A DNA stretch of 64,000 nucleotides from Alteraurantiacibacter buctensis (lineage in GTDB: Bacteria > Pseudomonadota > Alphaproteobacteria > Sphingomonadales > Sphingomonadaceae). Both the position numbers and the translations under genes were made by a program. This document shows positions 1 to 7,554 of the stretch, one piece after another. The number at the start of each line of letters is the position of its first letter. Positions within the stretch are counted from its first letter, which is position 1. The stretch lies in assembly GCF_009827655.1 (NCBI RefSeq), contig NZ_WTYV01000008.1, positions 1 to 64,000 on the forward strand, written 5' to 3'. Under the pieces are notes generated by a model that did not search any database, was not told where the DNA came from, and worked only from the letters and a program-made list of their open reading frames with translations.

Positions 1-1002
1 CGCGTGGCCAGCGCCATGGCCACCCAGAAGATCTACAAGCGCACCTATTTCTCCACGCCCAGCACGAAGACCCACGAGAGCCACGCTTTCTGGTCAGGCG
101 AGGAATGGAACAAGGGCCGCGCCAAGGGCGATCAGCGCGAATTCGACATCAGCCACCGGCACCTGCGCGATGGCGCGAACAGGCCCGATGGCACCTGGCA
201 GCAGAGCGTTACCATCCACGATGCCGTGGCGCGCGGCCTGGGCAAGCTGGTCGACGTCGAGGAACTGCGCACCGAGTATTCCGAGGAGGAATTCCGCAAC
301 CTCTTCGAATGCGAGGACGTTGACGACAGCGAGAGCAGCTTCCCCTGGGCGCGCCTGGCACCGGCCCGCGTGGACAGTTTCATGCGCTGGCGCGACTTCA
401 AGCCCGCGCTGATCGATGTGCCCGGCGGCCGCCCATTCGGCGAAAAGCCGGTGTGGGTGGGGTACGACCCCAACAAGCAGGGCCGCGACGATGCCGCACT
501 GGCGGTTCTGGCGGTGCCGGACGAGCCGGGCAAGGGCAAGTTCCGCGTGCTCGAGAAGTTCCGCCTCAACGGCCTTGATTACCAGGGCCAGGCCGACTTC
601 ATCGAACAGGTGGCCGCCCGCTACAACGTGACCGATATCTCGATCGACACCACCGGCCATGGCGGCGCGGTTTGGGAACTGGTGCGCAAGTGGTTCCCCC
701 AGGTGCGCAAGATCGAATACTCGGTGTCCAGCAAGACGGCCCTGGTGCTGAAGGGCCAGAACATTTTCCGCGCCCAGCGCATCGAGTTCGACGCCGGTTG
801 GACCGATGTGCTGCAGGCCTTCATGGCGATCCGCCCGGCGCTGACCGGCAGCCAGAAGGGCGTGACCTACATCGCCCACCGCAACGGCAAGATCGGCCAC
901 GCCGATATCGCCTGGGCAATTCTCAACGCGCTTTCCAACGAACCGATGGACGCCGGCACCGCCCACCAGGGCGGCGGTGGCCGCGTAGTTTTTTCCGATT
1001 GA
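1..1002 (+). CDS. Phage terminase large subunit, C-terminal part (P2 gpP-like), cut by window edge
   Basis: This is the C-terminal part of the ATPase/nuclease subunit that cuts and packages phage DNA. The reading frame is open to the left edge, so the N-terminal ATPase domain lies outside the window (about 330 of the usual ~590 residues are visible). The C-terminal RNase H-like nuclease fold shows acidic residues in the expected order: VWVGYDP (Asp about visible residue 155), ISIDTTGHGG (Asp 215) and GHADIAWAILNAL (Asp 301). The portal gene follows 25 nt downstream, which is the P-then-Q order of P2-like phages. Family assignment is from sequence recognition. Confidence 0.88.
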   Translation, partial: RVASAMATQKIYKRTYFSTPSTKTHESHAFWSGEEWNKGRAKGDQREFDISHRHLRDGANRPDGTWQQSVTIHDAVARGLGKLVDVEELRTEYSEEEFRNLFECEDVDDSESSFPWARLAPARVDSFMRWRDFKPALIDVPGGRPFGEKPVWVGYDPNKQGRDDAALAVLAVPDEPGKGKFRVLEKFRLNGLDYQGQADFIEQVAARYNVTDISIDTTGHGGAVWELVRKWFPQVRKIEYSVSSKTALVLKGQNIFRAQRIEFDAGWTDVLQAFMAIRPALTGSQKGVTYIAHRNGKIGHADIAWAILNALSNEPMDAGTAHQGGGGRVVFSD

Positions 1003-1027
1003 TCCGGGCCAGCAGAAGGAACCCGAC

Positions 1028-2095
1028 ATGGCAGACCAGCAAGTCATCCCCGCACCGGCATCTCAGGGGGGAATGGTATTCACCTTTGGCGATCCCGAGA
1101 GCGTGCTCGATCGGCGCGAGCTCTCCAGCTATTTCGAGGTTTGGCACAACAACCGCTGGTACGAGCCGCCGCTGCCGATGGACACGCTGGCGCGCAGCTT
1201 CAACATGAGCCCGCACCATCGCAGCGCCATCGCGCTGAAGGTCAACCTGCTGGTGGCGCACATGCAGCCGAGCCGTTGGCTGGGTGCCGACGACTTCGAG
1301 CGCTTCGCCAATGACTTCATGCAGATGGGCAACGGCTATCTTGAGCGGGTGCCGAACATGGCCGGCGGCATGGCCCGCGCCCAGGTGGCGCTGGCCCGAC
1401 ACACCCGGCGCGGTACCAAGGATGGCGCGTACTGGTGGGTCACCGGGCCGATGGGATCGAGCGACCACGAATTCGCAAATGGCAGCATCTACCACCTGCA
1501 GCAGCCCGACGTGGCGCAGGAGATCTATGGCCTGCCCGAATGGCTTTCCGCGCTGCAGAGCGGCCTGCTCAACGAGAACGCCACGCTGTTCCGCCGCCGG
1601 TATTACCTCAATGGCGCCCACGCGGGCTTCATCCTCTACATGAGTGAGGCGCTGGCCGACAATGAGACCAGCGAGAAGATCGAGCAGCGCCTGAAACAGG
1701 CAAAGGGTGTCGGCAACTTCAAGAACATGTTCGTCCACATCCCCGGCGGGAAGAAGGACGGCATCCAGCTGCTGCCGATCGGCGAGGTGGCGGCCAAGGA
1801 CGAGTTCTCCAGCGTGAAGAACATCAGCCGCGATGACCTGCTGGCCGCGCACCGCGTGCCGCCGCAGCTGATCGGCATCATTCCCCAGAACAACGGCGGC
1901 TTCGGCAGCGTGGGCGAGGCCCGCGACAACTTCGTCGAGATCGAGATCGTGCCGCTGGCCCGGCGCATGCTGCGCATGAACGAGTGGTTCGGAATCCAGG
2001 TGCTGACCTTCCGCAACTACGTCTGTTCAAACGGGGACGAGGTGGAGTTCGAGACCGGGCGGCGGGTGCCGGCCGGGGCTGGCGCGCGGCGCTGA
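1028..2095 (+). CDS. Phage portal protein (P2 gpQ / PBSX family)
   Basis: Portal vertex protein through which DNA enters the capsid; 355 residues, close to the length of P2 gpQ. The start ATG has an AAGGA Shine-Dalgarno sequence 8-9 nt upstream. Family hallmarks seen are the N-terminal FTFGDPESVL segment, the YYEPPLP-type motif (here WYEPPLPMD), HHRSAIALKVN, and the C-terminal KDEFSSVKNISRDDLLAAHRVPP block followed by a GSVGEARDNF segment. It lies directly behind the terminase fragment and in the same direction. The reading frame is intact, so this part of the prophage has not decayed visibly. Confidence 0.92.
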   Translation: MADQQVIPAPASQGGMVFTFGDPESVLDRRELSSYFEVWHNNRWYEPPLPMDTLARSFNMSPHHRSAIALKVNLLVAHMQPSRWLGADDFERFANDFMQMGNGYLERVPNMAGGMARAQVALARHTRRGTKDGAYWWVTGPMGSSDHEFANGSIYHLQQPDVAQEIYGLPEWLSALQSGLLNENATLFRRRYYLNGAHAGFILYMSEALADNETSEKIEQRLKQAKGVGNFKNMFVHIPGGKKDGIQLLPIGEVAAKDEFSSVKNISRDDLLAAHRVPPQLIGIIPQNNGGFGSVGEARDNFVEIEIVPLARRMLRMNEWFGIQVLTFRNYVCSNGDEVEFETGRRVPAGAGARR

Positions 2096-2234
2096 CAGGT
2101 TACCACGCCGAGAGGCGGGGGATGGGGCGCGCCAACGCCCCAATCCGACGAAGCTAGATCGTCATGTCCCAATCGGTCCCGCCTTGGGGCCATCCCGCCT
2201 GCCGACTCGGCAGCGGAACATTTATGGAACAAAC

Positions 2235-3056
2235 ATGACAGAGTCGAATCCTGATTTCACCCGCGAGCCGGTCTCTCCGGTGCGCCCGGCGGCCGGCTAC
2301 ATCGGTGGCAAGCGGATGCTGGCCAAGCGCCTGGTGGCGCTGATCGAGACCGTACCGCACGCGGCCTATTGTGAGGTCTTCGTCGGCATGGGCGGGGTGT
2401 TCTTCCGCCGCGTCTCGCGCCCCAAGAGCGAAACCATCAACGACTGGTCGCAGGATGTGGCCACCTTTTTCCGCGTGCTGCAGCACCACTACGTGGCTTT
2501 CCTGGACATGCTGCGCTTCCAGGTAACGGGCCGGGCCAACTTCGAGCTGCTGGTGCGGCAGGACCCGTCCACGCTGACGGACCTGCAGCGATCGGCGCGG
2601 TTTCTCTATCTGCAGCGCCTCACGTTCGGTGGGAAGGTGGCCCAGCGCGGCTATGGCGTCGACTATATCGCGCCGGCACGGTTCGACGTGACCAAGCTGG
2701 GTCCGGTGCTGGAGGCGATCCACGAGCGGCTTGCACCGGTGAAGATCGAGCGGCTGCCCTGGAGCGAGTTCATCGCCCGCTATGACCGGCCCGGCACGCT
2801 GTTCTACCTCGATCCGCCGTACTACGGCTGCGAGGGTGACTATGGCCGTGAGCTGTTCGATCGCGACCAGTTCGCCCTTATGGCCGAGCAGCTGGCGGGC
2901 CTGAAAGGCCGGTTCATCCTGTCGATCAACGATCATCCCGAGGTGCGCCGGATCTTCGCCGGCTTCGACCACCAGGAGGAGGACGTGCGCTACACCCTGG
3001 GCGGGATGGACAAGAGCCGCGAGTTCGGTGAGCTGGTGATCACGGGCGGGGGCTGA
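2235..3056 (+). CDS. DNA adenine N6-methyltransferase, D12 class (Dam-like)
   Basis: Predicted to transfer a methyl group from SAM to adenine N6 in DNA; probably a phage-encoded modification or anti-restriction enzyme. From the ATG at 2235 it has 273 residues. It shows GYIGGKR (about 21-27), the SAM-binding motif YCEVFVGMGGVFF (46-58) and catalytic DPPY (193-196) followed by YGCEGDYG, typical of D12-class enzymes. An upstream in-frame TTG at 2184 would add 17 residues, but those look non-coding, so the ATG is preferred. No restriction endonuclease gene lies next to it, so it appears to be an orphan methylase. Confidence 0.9.
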   Translation: MTESNPDFTREPVSPVRPAAGYIGGKRMLAKRLVALIETVPHAAYCEVFVGMGGVFFRRVSRPKSETINDWSQDVATFFRVLQHHYVAFLDMLRFQVTGRANFELLVRQDPSTLTDLQRSARFLYLQRLTFGGKVAQRGYGVDYIAPARFDVTKLGPVLEAIHERLAPVKIERLPWSEFIARYDRPGTLFYLDPPYYGCEGDYGRELFDRDQFALMAEQLAGLKGRFILSINDHPEVRRIFAGFDHQEEDVRYTLGGMDKSREFGELVITGGG

Positions 3057-3079
3057 TGCTCCCGCCGGTTTGACCATTT

Positions 3080-3094
3080 GTTCTCATCCTGTTC
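3080..3094 (+). promoter_or_regulatory. LexA (SOS) box, GTTC-N7-GTTC
   Basis: GTTC at 3080-3083, seven bases, then GTTC at 3091-3094. This is an exact match to the alphaproteobacterial LexA operator, GTTC-N7-GTTC. It sits just upstream of the small zinc-ribbon gene that follows the methylase. An eight-base match arises by chance about once per 65 kb per strand, so its position in front of a gene is what supports it. Confidence 0.6.
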
Positions 3095-3104
3095 TTACGT
3101 GTGG

Positions 3105-3320
3105 GTGAGCACCAAGCGATTCGAATCACTGACCGCCTTGACCCGTGAGGGCCTGCTGCTTCGCGTAGAATGCCGCTGCGGCCGGGTTGTGCTGCTCGAC
3201 CCGGCCAAGCTTCTGGACCGTAGCCTCGCTGCTGGTGGAGGCCACCTGATCAGCAAGGTCGCATCGCGCCTGCGCTGCGGCGACTGCGGTGCCCGACCAT
3301 CCCATTTCGGCCCCGGCTGA
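3105..3320 (+). CDS. Small zinc-ribbon-like protein, possibly SOS-controlled
   Basis: A 71-residue protein from the GTG at 3105. Two CxC/CxxC knuckles are visible, CRCG near residue 28 and CGDCG near residue 60, consistent with a zinc ribbon. The rest is Arg/Leu rich. It resembles small uncharacterised proteins common in sphingomonads; no function is assigned. A TTG start at 3078 would place the N-terminus inside the LexA box, so a start downstream of the box is preferred. No clear Shine-Dalgarno is visible before the GTG, so the transcript may be nearly leaderless. It follows the methylase by 48 nt. Confidence 0.6.
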   Translation: MSTKRFESLTALTREGLLLRVECRCGRVVLLDPAKLLDRSLAAGGGHLISKVASRLRCGDCGARPSHFGPG

Positions 3321-3460
3321 CCCACGGCGCCATTTTGGCGCACGCCCTGCCTCTACCCGGCGCGCCGCGCTCGCCCCCACGCCACGCCCTCGGCTTCTTG
3401 ATGCCCCATTGTGCATCCTGATGAGATGCCGTGCGCCGCCGGGGAGGGGGGTATATGCGG

Positions 3461-3710
3461 CAAAGGAGTTACATTGGTTACATGCCCCCTCGAACCATTC
3501 CTAACAATCTGAATTATAATGATAAAGCATGTCACCTTCTTGAGGTTACATGAAGTGATTTTTCTAGGCCATTTTTGTTACATCATTGATTTTATGGAAG
3601 AATTATCTTTGAGAATATCACAGTCTAGACAGGTAATCTGGTAACAAGAATATCACTAAAATATCACTTCATAAGCTATTGAATTTAAACAAATGTCACC
3701 TTTGTAACTC
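3461..3710. repeat. AT-rich non-coding region with repeated GTTACAT / ATGTCACC words
   Basis: The interval 3321-3951 has no convincing gene. Its core is extremely AT-rich against an otherwise GC-rich window. GTTACAT or a close variant occurs at 3468, 3476, 3544 and 3577. The near-complementary ATGTCACC occurs at 3529 and 3693, and GTAAC at 3641 and 3704. ATGTCACC at 3529 and GGTTACAT at 3544 form an inverted repeat with a 7-nt spacer. AATATCAC words recur near 3613, 3648 and 3660. This looks like a cluster of protein-binding sites (operators or replication iterons). Base composition indicates acquired DNA. Confidence 0.5.
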
Positions 3711-3951
3711 ACTTGCCACGCACACCCCCGACTTGAGCGAAGGCCAACGCAAAACTGCGAAAAACGTCGTTAGAACGCAGTGAGGCGCCCGAGGCGATGC
3801 CGGGGCTACAGGGGAGTGCGACAATGTGCGAAGTAACATGTCCCAGGCTGGCTGAGAGGATGGCCGGTGATCGGCGGTCGACGCCCCCCGGACGATCAGC
3901 TAAAGCGACAGGCCAGTTTGGAGGTGCTGATGGGCCGGCAATTGCTTCTCT

Positions 3952-4851
3952 ATGACCTTCGATAAGGGCCTTCGCATCCGAGTTGAGCGCCTGTTGGCCG
4001 GCGCGCACCATGCGCGGGATCTCGACGAGCTTTTCCTCGCATTGCGGCAGCGATCTTTCGGCGCGAAGTTGGTCCGAGAAATAGGTGATTTCTCTGCACA
4101 CCGCCAAGAGCGTGATCAGGGAATTGCCTGCAAGAGTATCCAAAATTTCGCATTACTAATGGGGTTTTCGTGGCGTCGCGACACTGCTCGTCGCGAGGGC
4201 CTTCCAATCCCAGGCGATATTGACGACTTCCTTTCGACCTCACTGGCTGCGCTCGAAATGGATCATGATGATAACTTGAGAGCGACACTCCGGATGCCGA
4301 GAGGGCAGGTGGTAAAGCTTCTCCGTTCGGCACATCGAAAGATAGTCGATGTACGTGACGGGCAGCCGGTATTTTCCGAAGAACTTTCTCCCAAGGAACG
4401 CGCGGTGTGCGACCGGTATTTCTTTGCCGTGCCTCTCCAATGGGCCTTCGATGAGGATAATCTGGTTGGGGATCTGGCAACATGCCTCGTGAAAAATCGT
4501 CTAATTTGCGATGAAGAATTAGAGATCCTCAAAACGCGCGGTCAGGAGATTGCGGTTTTTGCGATGGATAGGATGCACCTGTCCTCTGTTCCTCTACCAG
4601 GAGGTACTGTTGCAACACTTCATATCGGACGAGAATGGGCTGACGGGGACGAGAACCTCAGCATTAACGCTCACATCCCGGTGGACATCGGTCGGCCGAA
4701 CGTGTTCCTCATGACGCTCCTGTTCAAGACGAGATGTCGCGTCGAGCATTGGCTTGAGCCGCGGGAATTCGCCGAAGCATTGCAACCGGCAAGCGGGATT
4801 ATCGAACCTGTTGAAATCAACGCCGCTGGTAAGCTGCAAGTGCTCGTTTAG
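3952..4851 (+). CDS. Uncharacterised protein in the prophage-end accessory region
   Basis: A 299-residue protein I do not recognise. The N-terminal half is rich in charged residues (RIRVERLLAGAHHARDLDEL) and predicted mostly helical. The middle has a segment around ELSPKERAVCDRYFFAVPLQW, and the C-terminal half looks like a beta-rich domain (GGTVATLHIGREWADG onward). No signal peptide, membrane helix or known catalytic motif is visible. GC content and codon use are lower than in the chromosomal genes, as expected for acquired DNA. It lies between the AT-rich repeat region and the tRNA-Cys fragment, a usual place for phage cargo genes. Confidence 0.6.
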   Translation: MTFDKGLRIRVERLLAGAHHARDLDELFLALRQRSFGAKLVREIGDFSAHRQERDQGIACKSIQNFALLMGFSWRRDTARREGLPIPGDIDDFLSTSLAALEMDHDDNLRATLRMPRGQVVKLLRSAHRKIVDVRDGQPVFSEELSPKERAVCDRYFFAVPLQWAFDEDNLVGDLATCLVKNRLICDEELEILKTRGQEIAVFAMDRMHLSSVPLPGGTVATLHIGREWADGDENLSINAHIPVDIGRPNVFLMTLLFKTRCRVEHWLEPREFAEALQPASGIIEPVEINAAGKLQVLV

Positions 4852-5099
4852 GGTCTCAGCCCCAACAGCTCCTCCCCAACCCGCAATGCCTCCCGCTCAT
4901 CGCCGGGCGCAAATCCTAGCAGTCGACGGACCGGATTGCGGTTGTTTTTTACGCCGCCCGTCGGCCGCTTGGCCGACTTTGCCCTCGTCACCGATCTGGT
5001 TTTGGGCAGCGATCCGCTGGCTGCCGGTGGCGATGATCTCGACGCGGTCCGGCTGTGCGTCGATGCCTGGGCGACAAGCGAGTGCGCTAGTGTGCGAAG
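4848..5099 (-). pseudogene. Possible 3' remnant of a minus-strand gene
   Basis: The 400-nt interval between the two accessory genes (4852-5251) has no intact gene. One minus-strand frame is open for about 83 codons and ends at a TAA at 4848-4850. Its last part reads like a real C-terminus: KNNRNPVRRLLGFAPGDE followed by REALRVGEELLGLRP. The upstream part is Ser/Arg/Pro rich and less convincing, and a TAG blocks the frame at 5100-5102. It may be the tail of a truncated gene. No family is recognised. Confidence 0.25.
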
Positions 5100-5251
5100 C
5101 TAGGCGCCGATACGGATTGTTCGCCAACAACCAAATCCAACCGGCGCAACCAGCGTTAGAGGTCTGCTTTTGGCATCGTGCAGCCGAAAAGCTGCCAGTC
5201 AGCAAGCGACCCCATTGCGGACGTTCCCGCTTAGACTATGCTAGACCCATA

Positions 5252-5611
5252 ATGGGTAAGGATCGAAAATCTCCGCAAGAGAAGAAGGCTCTAAGCCTTA
5301 AGCGAGACCGCCGTAATACTTTTGGCGAGAGCCCGCATGCCGCTCGCAAATCCATTCCCCTTCGTAAGGCAAAAGAAAATCGCCGGGTTCGGCACGAGAA
5401 TAATCAGGCGCTCGCTAACGTGGAGCAACTGGATGCTGCTGCGTTAGAACTTGTTGAAAGCTCCGTCAGACACAATACCGCCCGGCTCGGCGGATGGGCA
5501 AAATCGCCCGATGAGCCTTTAGCTGCCGTCATTGAGCGCAAGGTAGCGAGGCGAAATCGGAATGAGGGACGAAAAGTCCGCAATCGCATTGCGCATTCTG
5601 ACGTCAGCTAA
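5252..5611 (+). CDS. Small basic conserved hypothetical protein
   Basis: A 119-residue, Lys/Arg-rich soluble protein starting MGKDRKSPQEKKALSLKRDR. The open frame continues far upstream of this ATG, but that part overlaps the minus-strand remnant and does not look protein-like, so the ATG at 5252 is chosen. The pattern (charged N-terminus, LRKAKENRR, LGGWAKSPDEPLAAVIERK) resembles small hypothetical proteins found in accessory regions of many proteobacteria. Function is unknown; the composition would suit nucleic-acid binding, but that is inference. It is the last gene before the tRNA-Cys fragment. Confidence 0.65.
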   Translation: MGKDRKSPQEKKALSLKRDRRNTFGESPHAARKSIPLRKAKENRRVRHENNQALANVEQLDAAALELVESSVRHNTARLGGWAKSPDEPLAAVIERKVARRNRNEGRKVRNRIAHSDVS

Positions 5612-5764
5612 CCACCCCCATTTCAGACGTTGGCAGGCACCGCAGTAGATCCCCAAAAGCTGCCGGAATCCGTTCCGCACTGGGCTTGAAGCCTAGGCGA
5701 AAGGCAGCGGAAAGGATTTGAGCAAAAATTGCGGAAAATCGGCCTAAGTCCTGGGCTGGCTAGT

Positions 5765-5803
5765 GATTTGCAGTCCTCTGCGTAACCACTCCGCCATCGG
5801 GCC
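5765..5803 (-). tRNA. tRNA-Cys(GCA) 5' half, 3' half missing
   Basis: Read on the minus strand from 5803, the sequence is an acceptor 5' strand (GGCCCGA), a D-arm (GGCGGAGTGGTTACGC) and an anticodon arm with the GCA anticodon (GACTGCAAATC). Similarity to tRNA-Cys stops at 5765: the next bases do not close the anticodon stem, and no T-arm or acceptor 3' strand follows. The remnant is 39 nt. Prophage-type genes lie on the side of the missing half, so this is read as an integration boundary. The rest of 5612-6043 shows only the short frame at 5940. Confidence 0.75.
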
Positions 5804-5939
5804 GGAAGGCGCGCACCTAGCGAATGGGCCTTGCGCTGGCAAGAGGCGCTGGCAGGCGAGCCGCATATCGTTTCCGGGGACCTTGCATTGTGTCACCGCT
5901 CCGCGCATTCGGACATAATCAACGGGAGAACATCCGCCG

Positions 5940-6047
5940 ATGATTCACGCGGTCGGTTATCGCCTTCCCCGGCGAATGCATGGAGGAGAATCGAGCGGCG
6001 CTGCCATAGTGGCCGGGTGGATCCCGATCTGGAAGGCTGACAAGTGA
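5940..6047 (+). CDS. Possible 35-codon upstream reading frame coupled to the next gene
   Basis: ATG at 5940, preceded by GGGAGAA about 9 nt upstream, opens a 35-codon frame beginning MIHAVGYRLP. Its TGA overlaps the GTG start of the FAD oxidoreductase as GTGA (6044-6047). The overlap and ribosome-binding site suggest translational coupling or a leader peptide. The peptide has no recognised homology and could be chance; its short length makes this a weak call. Confidence 0.3.
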   Translation: MIHAVGYRLPRRMHGGESSGAAIVAGWIPIWKADK

Positions 6048-7537
6048 GCGACAATACCGACAACACGGGCGTGAAGATGGCTCGCGTTGAGGGCCACAGC
6101 GAGGAGCGGTTCCTGGGCTCCGACGTGTTCGAGAGCAACCAGCGCAACCTGCCGCCCCCCAACGGAGCGGGCACGGTGCGCGAGGAAGCGCGCGACATCG
6201 CCATCTATCACGAATGCGACGTGGCGGTGATCGGTGGCGGCCCGGCGGGCTGCGCGGCGGCGTGGGCGGCGGCGAAGGCGGGCGCGCGGGTGACGCTGGT
6301 GGAGCGCTACAACTGCCTGGGCGGGCTTTCCACGGGCGGCCTGGTGATGTGGATCGACCGCATGACCGACTGGCACGGCAACCACGTGATCCAGGGCTTT
6401 GCCCGCCATTTCATCGAGCGGATGCCGGCCGATGCCGTGGCCGGCCCGCCAAAGGCCGACTGGGGCAGCCAGGACCTCGACAAGTTCGCCTATTGGAGGA
6501 ACCGCACCACCGCCTTCCACGGCATCGTCCAGTGGGCGCCCACGATCGATCCGGAGCGGATGAAGCTCAACAACCAGGAGATGTTGCTGGAAGTGGGCGT
6601 GCGGATCGTTTTCCACGCCTGGGCCGCGCGGCCGCTGGTGGAGCACGGTGCGGCGAAGGGGGTGATTTTCGAAAGCAAGATGGGCCGCCACGCGCTGCTG
6701 GCCAAGGTTGTGGTCGATACCACCGGCGATGGTGACATGTTCGCCCGCGCCGGGGCCGCCTTCGATACCGATATCGAAGAAGGCGACGTCCACCATTCGA
6801 TGAACACCGGCTGGGTGCTGGGCGGAGTCAACATGGACCGCTGGATCGACTGGAAGACGCAGCATCCCGAGCAGCTTGCCCAGTTCATGGAGCGCGGGCG
6901 CGAGGAGCTGGGCTATTTCCAGACGCCCTATGTTTCCTGGCGACCGGACATCGCCCTGTTCCTGGGGCCGCGCCAGTCGGGCCTCTCGGCGCTGCAGGTG
7001 GACGACATGACCGAGGTGGAAATCCGCAGCCACCGGCTGATGGAAGGCCACTGCCAGTTCTTCCGCAAGCACGCACCGGGCTTCGAGCACGTCTACAGCC
7101 TGCAAAGCGCGCAGCAGCTTGGCGTGCGGCACACCCGGCGGCTCGCGGGCCTTGCCCGGATCGAGCGCAAGGACTGGCCGCTGGGCGTGCCCCGTGCAGA
7201 CGAAGTGGGCGTATCCCCCAGCATCAGCCCCAAGTTCCCGGTGATCAGCGTGCCCTATGGTTCGCTGGTGCCCCGCCAGCTTGACGGCCTGCTGGTCGGC
7301 GGGCGGCACATCAGTTGCGATCCCAGCAGCCACGGCTTCATGCGCGAAATCCCGCAGTGCTGGCTGACCGGCCACGCGGCGGGGGTGGGCGCGGCGCTGG
7401 CCGTCAATGCCGGCATCCAGCCGCGCGCCGTGAAGGTGGCGGATATCCGCAAGGTGCTGCGCGAACAGGGCGCGCACCTTTCCGACGATGCGGTAGTGGC
7501 GGACGCTGGCCAGCCCGAGCAGGTCCCGGCGGAGTAG
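6044..7537 (+). CDS. FAD-dependent oxidoreductase (FAD_oxidored family)
   Basis: A 497-residue flavoprotein of unknown substrate. The N-terminal dinucleotide-binding motif is clear: DVAVIGGGPAGCAAAWAAAK (about 59-78) with Glu 87 at the end of the second strand for the ribose, followed by LGGLSTGGLV. A second FAD-contact segment, DTTGDGDMFARAGA, lies in the middle, and LLVGGRHISCDPSSHG near the C-terminus closes the FAD site. About 55 residues precede the Rossmann fold. The start is the GTG at 6044; it overlaps the stop of a short upstream frame. It is followed 17 nt downstream by the broken exporter gene on the same strand. Confidence 0.85.
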   Translation: MSDNTDNTGVKMARVEGHSEERFLGSDVFESNQRNLPPPNGAGTVREEARDIAIYHECDVAVIGGGPAGCAAAWAAAKAGARVTLVERYNCLGGLSTGGLVMWIDRMTDWHGNHVIQGFARHFIERMPADAVAGPPKADWGSQDLDKFAYWRNRTTAFHGIVQWAPTIDPERMKLNNQEMLLEVGVRIVFHAWAARPLVEHGAAKGVIFESKMGRHALLAKVVVDTTGDGDMFARAGAAFDTDIEEGDVHHSMNTGWVLGGVNMDRWIDWKTQHPEQLAQFMERGREELGYFQTPYVSWRPDIALFLGPRQSGLSALQVDDMTEVEIRSHRLMEGHCQFFRKHAPGFEHVYSLQSAQQLGVRHTRRLAGLARIERKDWPLGVPRADEVGVSPSISPKFPVISVPYGSLVPRQLDGLLVGGRHISCDPSSHGFMREIPQCWLTGHAAGVGAALAVNAGIQPRAVKVADIRKVLREQGAHLSDDAVVADAGQPEQVPAE

Positions 7538-7554
7538 TGCCCCATCCCGCCAGC

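Noticed and set aside
94-1047. 317-codon open frame on the minus strand opposite the terminase gene
   Set aside because: High GC makes long antisense frames common; the plus-strand terminase is clearly coding and the antisense product has no family features.
3709-4143. 144-codon minus-strand frame at the start of the unknown accessory gene
   Set aside because: Half of it overlaps the plus-strand gene, which looks more protein-like; no ribosome-binding site or family match is visible.
1-5800. Insertion sequence or transposase in the accessory region
   Set aside because: No transposase-like protein or terminal inverted repeats with target duplication are visible; the region is explained by a prophage end.
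5831-6040. 69-codon plus-strand frame before the FAD oxidoreductase
   Set aside because: Composition is not protein-like and there is no ribosome-binding site; the 35-codon frame at 5940 with a GTGA overlap is the better candidate.
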